Made by a program: the position numbers and the translations under genes. This document shows positions 54,718 to 63,223 of a DNA stretch of 64,000 bases, piece by piece. The notes beneath the pieces were generated by a model. It saw nothing but the letters and a program-made list of their open reading frames with translations, had not been told where the DNA came from and made no database searches. Position 1 is the first letter of the stretch, and each line of letters begins with the position of its first letter. This DNA comes from Polyangiaceae bacterium (GTDB lineage Bacteria; Myxococcota_A; Polyangia; Polyangiales; Polyangiaceae), in NCBI GenBank assembly GCA_025936045.1, contig JAICUB010000030.1, positions 17,201 to 81,200 on the forward strand. Direction: 5' to 3'.

Positions 54718-54739
54718 AATAGTTGTAACTCAAACTATT
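54718..54739. promoter_or_regulatory. Operator-like dyad upstream of monooxygenase
   Basis: A 7-bp inverted repeat, aatagtt (54718-54724) and aactatt (54733-54739), with an 8-nt spacer in an AT-rich patch about 75 bp before the ATG. Its right half resembles that of the larger dyad just after the gene, suggesting one binding protein (TetR- or MarR-like). Confidence 0.45.
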
Positions 54740-54813
54740 CCGGAGCTCGCTCGAAGCGGCCGTGCTAGCTCCAACGACATGAGCTCCAGGCGGTCGGGAA
54801 ACGGGGACCGAGC

Positions 54814-55995
54814 ATGAGAATCCTCATCAACGGCACGGGGATCGCGGGGCCTGCGCTCGCGTATTGGCTGCGGCGCTTCGGGCACGAGCCGACGCTGCTC
54901 GAGCGCGCCCCGGCGTTCCGGACCGGCGGTTACGTCATCGATTTCTGGGGTCTCGGCTACGACCTTGCCGAACGGATGGGCGTCCTTCCGCTCTTGCTCG
55001 AGCGCGGCTATCGAGTGGAACGGCTCAAGATGCTCGACGAGCGGGGTTCGGAAGTCGCAGGCATCGACGTGGAACCCATTCGCGCGTCGGTCGGAAGCCG
55101 CTTCATCAGCGTTGCGCGAAGCGACGTCTCGGCCGCGCTGCTGGGCGCGTGTCGAGGCGTCCCCGTCCTTTTCGGTACCTCCGTCGCGCAGCTTTCACCC
55201 GACGACGCCGGCGTCACGGTGCAGCTGTCCGACGGACGCTCGGAGCGGTTCGACCTCGTCGTCGGCGCCGACGGCCTGCATTCCGGCGTGCGCGCCCTCG
55301 CGTTCGGATCGGAAGCCTGCCGCGAACGCGAGCTCGGCTGCCACGTCGCCGCCGTCCGCCTCGCTGGCTACCCGCACCGCGACGAGCTCGCCTACGTGTC
55401 CCACACGGCGCCGAACCGCCAGGTCGCTCGCCTGGCGCTGCGCAACGGTGAGACGCTGTTCCTGTTCATTTGCCGCTCCGAGCTGTTCGGCGCCGAGGAT
55501 CCGAACAAGGACGTGAAAGCAGCGCTCCGGCATGCGTTCGGCTCGATGGGCTGGGAAGTACCGGAGATTCTCGACGCCATCGAAGGCGCGGAGGATCTCT
55601 ACTTCGATCGCGTGAGCCAGATCCTGCTCGAACGTTGGTCGAAAGGCCGTGTCGCGCTGGTCGGTGACGCCGCGGCGTGCGTCTCGTTTCTCGCGGGCGA
55701 AGGTACCGGGCTCGCGATCGTCGAGGCCTACGTGCTCGCCGGTGAGCTGCACCGCGCCGGGAGCGATTGGGCGCGCGGCCTGCGCGAGTACGAGACGCGA
55801 CTGCGCACGTTCGTTCGGAAAAAGCAGGACGCGGCGCTGCATCTGCGGGGGTTCTTCGCGCCGCGCACGAGCATCGGCCTGCGAACCCGCAACCTGCTCG
55901 TCAACGCGCTTTCCGTGCCGTTCATCGCGCGACGCCTGCTGAGTCGTTCGCTGCGCGACGAGCTCGTGCTGCCCGACTACGAAAGTCCTACCTGA
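54814..55995 (+). CDS. FAD-dependent monooxygenase (TetX/group A type)
   Basis: A 393-residue soluble flavoprotein hydroxylase. GTGIAGPALAYWLRRFGHEPTLLERAP is the FAD/NADPH Rossmann start, DLVVGADGLHSGVR the DG motif and GRVALVGDAAACVSFLAGEGTGLAIVEAYVLAGEL the GD motif. This arrangement matches TetX-like antibiotic-modifying or polyketide hydroxylases; the substrate is unknown. It is flanked by two AT-rich dyads, which suggests inducible control; no regulator gene is adjacent. The stop codon lies inside the downstream palindrome. Confidence 0.88.
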   Translation: MRILINGTGIAGPALAYWLRRFGHEPTLLERAPAFRTGGYVIDFWGLGYDLAERMGVLPLLLERGYRVERLKMLDERGSEVAGIDVEPIRASVGSRFISVARSDVSAALLGACRGVPVLFGTSVAQLSPDDAGVTVQLSDGRSERFDLVVGADGLHSGVRALAFGSEACRERELGCHVAAVRLAGYPHRDELAYVSHTAPNRQVARLALRNGETLFLFICRSELFGAEDPNKDVKAALRHAFGSMGWEVPEILDAIEGAEDLYFDRVSQILLERWSKGRVALVGDAAACVSFLAGEGTGLAIVEAYVLAGELHRAGSDWARGLREYETRLRTFVRKKQDAALHLRGFFAPRTSIGLRTRNLLVNALSVPFIARRLLSRSLRDELVLPDYESPT

Positions 55996-56021
55996 AATTA
56001 TTTTGACGTCAAACTAATTTC
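55994..56021. promoter_or_regulatory. 28-bp near-perfect palindrome after monooxygenase
   Basis: A dyad with 13 of 14 pairs matching, centred on tttgacgtcaaa (56003-56014). It begins inside the monooxygenase stop codon and lies 22 bp before the ATG of the glycosyltransferase gene. There is no T-run, so operator is more likely than terminator. It shares the tcaaacta half-site with the dyad at 54718. Confidence 0.55.
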
Positions 56022-56042
56022 TGTAACTATTGCTTCGGCGAC

Positions 56043-57473
56043 ATGAACGGGCCGGAGCAGCGCGACCAGCGAGAGGAGCCCCCGCACGAGGCGGCGGCAG
56101 AGGCACGCCTGCGCGCCGATTCGCCCCTGCCGCGCGTCGCGATGATCTCGACCCACGGCTACGTTTCGGCCGAACCGCCGCTCGGAGCCGCGGATACCGG
56201 CGGCCAGGTCGTCTACGTCCTCGAGCTCGCGAAGAAGCTCGGTCGCCTGGGTTACGAGGTCGACGTCTGGACGCGTCGGTTCGAGGCGCAGCCGGAGCTC
56301 GAACCCGTTACCGACCACGTGCGCGTCGTCCGCGTGCCCTGCGGCGGCCCCGCGTTCGTGCCCAAGGAATACCTGTGTGACGCGATCGACGAGTGGAGCG
56401 AAAACGCGCTCCGTCTGGTCCAGCGCGCGCGGCTCGGCTACGCCTTCGTCAATAGTCACTATTGGGACGCAGGGCTCGCCGGCCAGCATCTAGCCGAAGC
56501 GCTCGCCGTACCGCACATCCATACGCCGCACTCGCTCGGGCTCTGGAAGCAGCGGCAGATGATCGGTGATTTTCCGGACGACGAACGGCAGTTCGAAGCC
56601 AAGTACAACTTCGGCACGCGCATCCGCGCGGAGCGCAGGATCTACGACGAGGCCGATCTCGTGATTGCGACGACCCCCGCGCAGACGGACATGCTTCGTA
56701 CCGACTACGAGGTCGCCGTCGACAAGCTCCGGATGATTCCGCCCGGGTACGATGACAACCGCTTCTTTCCGGTCGGCAGCGCGAGCCGGGAGCTCGTCCG
56801 GCGGCGGCTCGGCTTCGACGGCAAAGTGATCGTGTGCCTCGGGCGGCTCGCGCGTAACAAGGGCTACGATCTCTTGCTGCGCGCCTTCGCCGAAGTCAGC
56901 GCGCGCGAGCCCGCGGCGAAGCTCTGGCTCGCGCTCGGCGGCGACAAGCTGGTGCAGGCGGAACGGGCGATCCTCGAAGAGTGCCGCGAGCTCATGGGCG
57001 AGCTCGGGCTCGACGGTCGCGTCGTCTTCTCGGGCTACGTCCCGGAGAGCGACCTGCCCGACATCTATCGTGCCGCCGACGTTTTCGTGCTCCCGAGCCG
57101 GTACGAACCGTTCGGCATGACCGCCGTCGAGGCCATGGCCTGCGGCACACCCACGGTCGTCACGACGCACGGCGGCTTGTTTCGGATCCTGAAGTTCGGC
57201 GTGGACGGCTTGTTCGCCGACAGCTTCGACGCCGCCGACCTCGGCATCACCATGCTGAAGCCCTTGCGCCACCCCGTGCTCGCGGATCGACTTTCACGCA
57301 ACGGCGCGCACACGGCGCGCAGTCTCTTCACCTGGACCGGTGTCGCCCAACAGCTGATTGCGGCGGTCGAGGATCGAGGCACGCGAAGCGTCGCGCTGAA
57401 CGAGCTCGAGCCGGCCGAGCATTGGTTCGGGCCCGACGATCAGAGCGTCGCTCGCCTGCCGCGCTACCGATGA
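56043..57473 (+). CDS. Sucrose-/mannosylfructose-phosphate synthase-like glycosyltransferase
   Basis: A 476-residue GT4 transferase. STHGYVSAEPPLGAADTGGQVVYVLELAKKLGRLGYEVDVWTRRFE, NSHYWDAGLAGQHLAEAL, HTPHSLGLWKQRQM, MIPPGYDDNRFFPV, LGRLARNKGYDLLLRAF and PSRYEPFGMTAVEAMACGTP give the sucrose-phosphate-synthase pattern, with close family resemblance to mannosylfructose-phosphate synthases. It would join a nucleotide sugar to a sugar phosphate, making an osmolyte-type disaccharide phosphate. The stop overlaps the start of the phosphatase-glycosidase fusion (ATGA), as expected for the next step. Confidence 0.87.
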   Translation: MNGPEQRDQREEPPHEAAAEARLRADSPLPRVAMISTHGYVSAEPPLGAADTGGQVVYVLELAKKLGRLGYEVDVWTRRFEAQPELEPVTDHVRVVRVPCGGPAFVPKEYLCDAIDEWSENALRLVQRARLGYAFVNSHYWDAGLAGQHLAEALAVPHIHTPHSLGLWKQRQMIGDFPDDERQFEAKYNFGTRIRAERRIYDEADLVIATTPAQTDMLRTDYEVAVDKLRMIPPGYDDNRFFPVGSASRELVRRRLGFDGKVIVCLGRLARNKGYDLLLRAFAEVSAREPAAKLWLALGGDKLVQAERAILEECRELMGELGLDGRVVFSGYVPESDLPDIYRAADVFVLPSRYEPFGMTAVEAMACGTPTVVTTHGGLFRILKFGVDGLFADSFDAADLGITMLKPLRHPVLADRLSRNGAHTARSLFTWTGVAQQLIAAVEDRGTRSVALNELEPAEHWFGPDDQSVARLPRYR

Positions 57474-59545
57474 CCCGCATCCGCCTCTTCTCGACCGATC
57501 TCGACGGCACCCTCGTCGGCAACCTCGAGTCAGCCGGCCGCTTCGGCGCCGCCTGGCAGGCGCTCCCCGCCGCCGAGCGGCCGCTACTCTGCTACAACAC
57601 GGGACGGCTGGTCGACGACGCGCTCGCGCTCGTGGCAGTCGTCGGGCTACCCGAGCCGAATTTCATTCTCGGCGGCGTCGGCACGCAAGTCTGGGACGCC
57701 GAACGCCGCGGCACGATACCCGGCTTCGAGCAGCGCTTTGCGCAGGGCTGGAACCTCGAGCTCGTCGAGCAGGTGCTGACGCGCGAGTTCCCGCTCGTCG
57801 AACGACAGCCGCCCGTATTCCTTCATCCTTACAAATCGAGCTGGTACTTGCCGCACGCGCCTGCCGAGACGCTTCGGGCCATCGAAGCGCGCCTTCGCGC
57901 CGTGGGGCTCGACGTCGTCGTCGTCTACTCGGGTCAACGCTACCTCGACGTGCTTCCGCGCCATGCGAGCAAAGGCACGGCGCTCACCTGGCTCGCCCAG
58001 CAGCTCGGGATCCCGCCCCGCGCCATCCTCGTGGCCGGCGACAGCGGCAACGACAGCAGCATGTTTCGAATCGCGGGAGTGCGCGGCATCCTGGTCGAGA
58101 ACGCGCAGCCCGAGCTGCTCGAGGCCAGCGTCGGCTGCGAGGTGCACCTCGCGACGGGCATCCTCGCGGACGGCGTGCTCGACGGGCTCTGCCGCTTCGG
58201 CGTCATGCAGCGGGTGCCGCGCAGACCGCTGCCCGTCGACGCTTCGAGTCGCACGCCCACGCTATTTCGAGCGGGTGACATGGCGGTCGTCTCACGCGAC
58301 GACGTCGAGCTCGTGCGCGAGGGCTACGTGCGCGCGATCGAGGTGTTGCACCGCAACGTGACCCCGCTCGGCTTTTCAGCCGCCTCGCTCGCCGACAACG
58401 AGGTGACGGGGAGCGACGCGAACTACCGCTCCGTCTGGGCGCGCGACGGAGCGATCACCGTCATCCAGTCGTTGTTTTTGACCGATCCGGTCATGCGCGA
58501 CGTGCAACGGCGGACGCTCACTACCCTGCTCGACCACGCGACCCCGAGCGGACAGCTCCCGGCCAATGTCGGCATCGACACGAACACACCCGACTATTCG
58601 GGCATCGGGCGCATCGCCGCCATCGACGGCGGCTTGTGGGTCGTCATCGCTTTTTACAACTTCGTTCAAGCGACCGGGGACCTCGAGCTCTTGTCGAGTT
58701 ACTTTCCGACGCTCGAGCGAGCGATGCTCTGGCTCGGCGCGCAGGACAGCAACAACGACGGACTCCTCGAGGTGCCCGAAGCGGGCGATTGGACGGACCT
58801 CTTCGGACACAGCTACAACGTCCTCTACGACGAGACGCTCTGGTACCGAGCGAATTTTTGCTTCGGCCGCATGCTCGAAATGCGCGGAGATCACGCGCGC
58901 GCCGCGGAGTATTTCCGGCGCAGCCAACGCGTCCGCGAGCAGGTGCTCGAGACATTTTGGCCCCGGACTCGGCGCGAACAGCCGCTGCCGGCCTCGAGCT
59001 TCGCGGATTTTCAGTTCACGCTCGGCGACGCGCGCTACCTGCTCGCGCAAATTTCGCCGTTCGGCTTCTCGTGGCGCTGTGACGTCTGGGGCAACATCCT
59101 CGCCTTCCTCTTCAATCTGCTCGACGTGCAACGCGCGCGAACCGCGTTCGAATTCATGTGGGGCGCGGGCGTGAACGAGCCCTATCCCGTGAAGAACCTG
59201 TACCCGCCCGTCTCGAGCGGCGATCCGGAATGGCGCCCTTACTTCGTCGTGAACCTCTTGAACCTGCCGGGCCACTATCACAACGGCGGCATCTGGCCGC
59301 ACATCGGCGGCATGTGGGTGCGTTTCGTCCATCGGCTCGGCATGCGTGAGCTCGCCTGCCGTGAGCTCGTCAAACTCGCGCGCCTGAACCGCGCGGGAAC
59401 GCGTTTCGAATGGGAATTCAACGAATGGGCCCACGCGGAGACCGGTCGACCCATGGGCAAGCGCTACCAAGCCTGGGCGGCCGCGGCGTACCTGCGCGCG
59501 TGCCAGGAGCTCGAGCTCGTCATCGACGAGACCGATCGCGACTGA
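57470..59545 (+). CDS. HAD sugar-phosphate phosphatase fused to glycosidase domain
   Basis: A 691-residue two-domain enzyme. Residues about 1-245 are a HAD phosphatase of the sucrose-6-phosphate phosphatase type: D10-x-D12-G-T, NTGR, K168 and GDSGND (190-195). It should dephosphorylate the product of the preceding synthase. Residues about 285-685 resemble (alpha/alpha)6 glycosidases of the amylo-alpha-1,6-glucosidase/debranching class: SVWARDGAITVIQSLFL, NTPDYSGIGRIAAIDGGLWVVIAFY, EAGDWTDLFGHSYNVLYDETLWY and RPMGKRYQAWAAAAYL. Joining a synthetic phosphatase to a hydrolase in one chain is odd. It overlaps the upstream gene by 4 bp. Confidence 0.82.
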   Translation: MTRIRLFSTDLDGTLVGNLESAGRFGAAWQALPAAERPLLCYNTGRLVDDALALVAVVGLPEPNFILGGVGTQVWDAERRGTIPGFEQRFAQGWNLELVEQVLTREFPLVERQPPVFLHPYKSSWYLPHAPAETLRAIEARLRAVGLDVVVVYSGQRYLDVLPRHASKGTALTWLAQQLGIPPRAILVAGDSGNDSSMFRIAGVRGILVENAQPELLEASVGCEVHLATGILADGVLDGLCRFGVMQRVPRRPLPVDASSRTPTLFRAGDMAVVSRDDVELVREGYVRAIEVLHRNVTPLGFSAASLADNEVTGSDANYRSVWARDGAITVIQSLFLTDPVMRDVQRRTLTTLLDHATPSGQLPANVGIDTNTPDYSGIGRIAAIDGGLWVVIAFYNFVQATGDLELLSSYFPTLERAMLWLGAQDSNNDGLLEVPEAGDWTDLFGHSYNVLYDETLWYRANFCFGRMLEMRGDHARAAEYFRRSQRVREQVLETFWPRTRREQPLPASSFADFQFTLGDARYLLAQISPFGFSWRCDVWGNILAFLFNLLDVQRARTAFEFMWGAGVNEPYPVKNLYPPVSSGDPEWRPYFVVNLLNLPGHYHNGGIWPHIGGMWVRFVHRLGMRELACRELVKLARLNRAGTRFEWEFNEWAHAETGRPMGKRYQAWAAAAYLRACQELELVIDETDRD

Positions 59546-59691
59546 TCGGTTCCGAGCGCTTCCGCGGCGGCCGCAACACCCTCCACCGCCTGCGGTCGAT
59601 GCCGGCGCGGTTTTTGAGCCGCCGTCGCGCGCGGTGCGTCGCAGGCTGAAAAGCGTTGCCGTAGCGGCGGCGGCGCCGTACCGAACGCGCC

Positions 59692-62373
59692 GTGGACCGC
59701 CTCGCGCTCGCACTGTCGCCGTCCGGTCGGGTCCGTCTCGACGGGACGGCGCCCGATGCGGCGCCGGTCGCCCCCGCGGCCGCCGCGCGCATCGAGCGCG
59801 CGTTCGAGCGCGGCTTCGCGCACGGCGTGCTTCACCTCGGCGTCGCCGAAATCCAGACCGCGCTCTCGCCGAGCGCCGCCTGGTTTCGCGAGCTCGCGCA
59901 GCGCCTCGTCACGGCGCTCTGCGCCACGCCCGAGGACGCGGGCGAGCTCCCACCGCTCGAAGTGAACGACGAGACGCTCGCTGAGCTCATCGCCGCCGCT
60001 CCGCCCTTCGTCGGCTCCGAGCTTCTCACGCCCGAGCTCGTACGCGGCCTTTGGAACGAGCTCGAGCGCGCGCTCCGCGCCGAAGTCGCCGCCGAGTCGG
60101 GCTCGGTTCGCGACTGGCTCGCGCGGCGCCACGCCGTCTGGCACCGCGTCGGGCGCATCGTGCTCCATCTCGCCGAAAATAGGCGGGATCCGGCGTTGCC
60201 GTTCGCGTTCCTCGCGACGTACACGTCGCAGGTCTCACGCGCGGGCGCGCTCGAATACGTGCCGCTCGGCCGCGCCGTCGAAGCCTCGGCGGGTAAACGG
60301 GATCGGCGCGCTCTGCTCGCCTTGCTCGAGCCCTTGCAGCGCGCGACCGAGCACAGCGAGCTCCTGCGCACGCTGGTCGCCTCGGGCGAAGTGTTTCACC
60401 CGCTCGCGTGGGACGCGCGGCAAGCTCATGCGTTTCTCCAGCAGATCCCAGTGCTCGAGCAGAGCGGCGTGGTCGTGCGCGTGCCCGATTGGTGGAAAAA
60501 CCGCCGCCCTCCGCGCCCCAAGGTGAACGTGACCATCGGCGGCAAGCAGCCGGGCGGCCTCGGCGCGGACGCGCTCGTCGCGTTCGACGTGAACGTGACG
60601 CTCGACGGTGAAACGCTGCGTCCCGAGGATTGGGCGCTCGTCGAGCGCGGGACGAGCGGGCTCGCGCTCATCCGCGGCCGCTGGGTCGAGATCGATCGCG
60701 ATCGTCTCGAAGCAACGCTCTCGCGCTGGCAGGAAGCCGAGAGCGCCGCCGTCGCCGGCGTGTCGTTCCACGAGGCCATGCGCTTGCTCACGGGCGCCTC
60801 CGCGCTCGAGTCGCCCGCCGAAAGCGACGAGGGCTACGCCGACGTGCACGCGGGCGCCTGGCTCGGGAAAACGCTCGAACGGCTCGAAAGACCCGACCGG
60901 GCGCGAGCGGTCGAGCCCGGTACCGCTCTCCGCGCCACCCTGCGCCCCTATCAAAAAGTCGGACTGTGCTGGCTTGCCTTGCTCGACGAGCTCGGTCTCG
61001 GAGGCTGCCTCGCCGACGACATGGGGCTCGGCAAGACGTTGCAGGTGATTGCGCTGCTCGTTCTCAAGAAGCAGCGCACGCCCGCGCTGAACGCGCTGCT
61101 CGTCGTGCCGGCGTCGCTGCTCGCCAATTGGAAGAGCGAGCTCGAGCGTTTCGCCCCCTCGCTCTCGATCACCTTCGTGCACCCGAGCCAGCGCGTCAAG
61201 GAGGCGGAGCCACCCGAAGTCGCCGCGCTCGCCAGCGACGTCGTGCTCACGACGTACGGGATGCTCGCGCGGCAACTCTGGCTCGGCGAACGCCCTTGGA
61301 GCATCGTCGTGCTCGACGAGGCCCAGATCATCAAAAACCCCGCCGCCAGGCAGACGCGCGCCGTGAAACGACTCCGCGCGCGCTTTCGGCTCGTGCTCAC
61401 GGGCACGCCCGTCGAAAACCGCCTCGGCGATCTGTGGTCCATTTTCGATTTCGCGTGTCCCGGCCTGCTCGGCTCGGCCAAGCAGTTCGGCACGCTCGCG
61501 AAGCGCCTCGAGCGAAACGAACACGCCGATTTTTCGCCGCTCCGAAAGCTGATTCGCCCCTACCTGTTGCGACGGCTGAAGACGGACAAGCAAGTCATCG
61601 CCGACCTGCCGGACAAGACCGAAGTCGTCGCCTATTGCTCGCTTTCGAGGGTCCAGGCCGTGCTTTATCAAAAGGCGGTCGACGAGCTCGCACGGGAGCT
61701 CGCGGCGGCCGAGGGCATGAAGCGCCGCGGCGTCATCCTCGCGACGATTCTGAAGCTCAAGCAGCTCTGCAATCACCCGGCACAGTGGCTCAAGCACGGC
61801 GCGTGGAAGGAAGCGGAGAGCGGCAAGTTAGCCCGCATGCGCGAGCTCTGCGAGCCGATCGCGGCGCGGCAGGAGCGCGTGCTCGTGTTCACGCAGTTCC
61901 GCGAGGCGACGGGGCCGCTCGCCGCCTTTCTCGGCGAGCTCTTCGGGCGCGCGGGGCTCGTGTTGCACGGCGCGACGAGCGTGGCGAAGAGGAAGAAGCT
62001 CGTCGACGCGTTCCAGAGCGACGACGGCCCGCCGTTTTTCGTGCTTTCGCTCAAGGCCGGCGGCACGGGGCTGAACCTCACGGCCGCCACGCACGTCATT
62101 CATTTCGATCGCTGGTGGAACCCCGCCGTCGAGGCGCAAGCGACGGATCGCGCGTTTCGCATCGGACAAAAGCGGAACGTCCTCGTGCACAAGCTCGTGT
62201 GTCGCGGGACGGTCGAGGAGCGCATCGATCGCGTGCTCGAGACGAAGCGCGTCCTCGGAGACGCGGTGCTCGCGGCGGGCGGCGAAGCGCTCCTCACCGA
62301 GCTCCCGAACGACGAGGTGTTGCGGCTCGTGGCGCTCGACCTCGCGAGCGCGCTCGGGGACGGCGCCGCTTGA
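59692..62373 (+). CDS. SNF2-family DNA helicase/ATPase
   Basis: An 893-residue Swi2/Snf2-type translocase. Residues about 1-410 are a divergent N-terminal region. RATLRPYQKVGLCWLALLDELGLGGCLADDMGLGKT carries motifs Q and I, LLVVPASLLANWKSE motif Ia, VVLDEAQIIKNP the DEAQ box, RLVLTGTPVENRLGDLW motif III, then QERVLVFTQFREATGPL, LSLKAGGTGLNLTAATHVIHFDRWWNPAVEAQATDRAFRIGQ (motifs V and VI). GTG start. The SWIM-domain protein follows 37 bp downstream, a pairing known for bacterial SNF2 enzymes; the cellular task is unproven. Confidence 0.92.
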   Translation: MDRLALALSPSGRVRLDGTAPDAAPVAPAAAARIERAFERGFAHGVLHLGVAEIQTALSPSAAWFRELAQRLVTALCATPEDAGELPPLEVNDETLAELIAAAPPFVGSELLTPELVRGLWNELERALRAEVAAESGSVRDWLARRHAVWHRVGRIVLHLAENRRDPALPFAFLATYTSQVSRAGALEYVPLGRAVEASAGKRDRRALLALLEPLQRATEHSELLRTLVASGEVFHPLAWDARQAHAFLQQIPVLEQSGVVVRVPDWWKNRRPPRPKVNVTIGGKQPGGLGADALVAFDVNVTLDGETLRPEDWALVERGTSGLALIRGRWVEIDRDRLEATLSRWQEAESAAVAGVSFHEAMRLLTGASALESPAESDEGYADVHAGAWLGKTLERLERPDRARAVEPGTALRATLRPYQKVGLCWLALLDELGLGGCLADDMGLGKTLQVIALLVLKKQRTPALNALLVVPASLLANWKSELERFAPSLSITFVHPSQRVKEAEPPEVAALASDVVLTTYGMLARQLWLGERPWSIVVLDEAQIIKNPAARQTRAVKRLRARFRLVLTGTPVENRLGDLWSIFDFACPGLLGSAKQFGTLAKRLERNEHADFSPLRKLIRPYLLRRLKTDKQVIADLPDKTEVVAYCSLSRVQAVLYQKAVDELARELAAAEGMKRRGVILATILKLKQLCNHPAQWLKHGAWKEAESGKLARMRELCEPIAARQERVLVFTQFREATGPLAAFLGELFGRAGLVLHGATSVAKRKKLVDAFQSDDGPPFFVLSLKAGGTGLNLTAATHVIHFDRWWNPAVEAQATDRAFRIGQKRNVLVHKLVCRGTVEERIDRVLETKRVLGDAVLAAGGEALLTELPNDEVLRLVALDLASALGDGAA

Positions 62374-62410
62374 CGCCGCGCGCGCGCGAGGCACCGTTAG
62401 GGAGCGCGCC

Positions 62411-63223
62411 ATGCCCCGGAGCTTCCGCCCGAGCGATTTCGACGACACGGGCGTCTACCGACCGTACGTCTCCGTGACGGAGCGGCGCGCCCAGGCAACG
62501 CGCGCGGCGAACGCGCGCGCCGAACGCGGCGAGAAGCTCGAGCCCGTCGTGAGCACGGGCAAGCACGTCGCGAGCACTTTTTGGGGCCGCGCGTGGTGTG
62601 ACAACCTCGAGCGCTACAGCGACTACGCGAATCGCCTGCCGCGCGGACGCACGTATTTGAAGAACGGCTACGTCGTCCATCTCGGCGTCGCGGCAGGCGA
62701 GGTCACGGCCCTCGTCCAGGGCACGAGCTTGTACGAGGTGAAAATCCACGTGCGGCTACTCAGCCCGGAGCGCTGGGCGAGCATCGTCGCGCGCTCCGCG
62801 GGACGCGTCGGATCGCTCGTGGAGCTTCTGCGCGGGCGCTTGAGCGGCGAGGTGATGCAAATCGTGACGGAGCGGGAGCACGGGCTCTTTCCCTCGCCGG
62901 ACGAGCTCGAGCTTGCGTGCAGCTGTCCGGACAAGGCAACGATGTGCAAGCACGTCGCTGCGGCGCTCTACGGAATCGGCGCGCGGCTCGATGCTCGCCC
63001 GGAGCTCTTGTTCACGCTGCGCGGCACGGACGCTTCCGAGCTCGTCGCGCAGGCTGCGTCGGGCGCGGAGCTCCTGCGGCCGCTCAAAACACGCGCCAAC
63101 GCGCTCGACGGGACGAACCTGTCGGAGCTCTTCGGCGTGCCGATCGCGGACGACGCGGCGGTCCGAACGGAGAAACCGCCGCGTCGCGCGCAGAAGGGCA
63201 GAGCGAAGGCTCGGCCGCGCTGA
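62411..63223 (+). CDS. SWIM zinc-finger protein, SNF2 partner
   Basis: A 270-residue protein. FWGRAWCDNLERYSDYANRLPRGRTYLKNGYVVHL is the conserved N-terminal block of SWIM proteins; the SWIM zinc site is CSCPDKATMCKHVAAALYGIGARLD (C-x-C-x(6)-C-x-H). The tail is basic, fitting nucleic-acid binding. It lies just behind the SNF2 gene and probably works with it. The stop is next to the stop of the converging cytochrome lipoprotein. Confidence 0.88.
   Translation: MPRSFRPSDFDDTGVYRPYVSVTERRAQATRAANARAERGEKLEPVVSTGKHVASTFWGRAWCDNLERYSDYANRLPRGRTYLKNGYVVHLGVAAGEVTALVQGTSLYEVKIHVRLLSPERWASIVARSAGRVGSLVELLRGRLSGEVMQIVTEREHGLFPSPDELELACSCPDKATMCKHVAAALYGIGARLDARPELLFTLRGTDASELVAQAASGAELLRPLKTRANALDGTNLSELFGVPIADDAAVRTEKPPRRAQKGRAKARPR

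Noticed and set aside
50033..60188. Short string cgaaaatag occurring at 31363, 50033 and 60175
   Set aside because: Only the first forms a hairpin; the others lie inside or near coding sequence with different flanks, so recurrence is probably chance.
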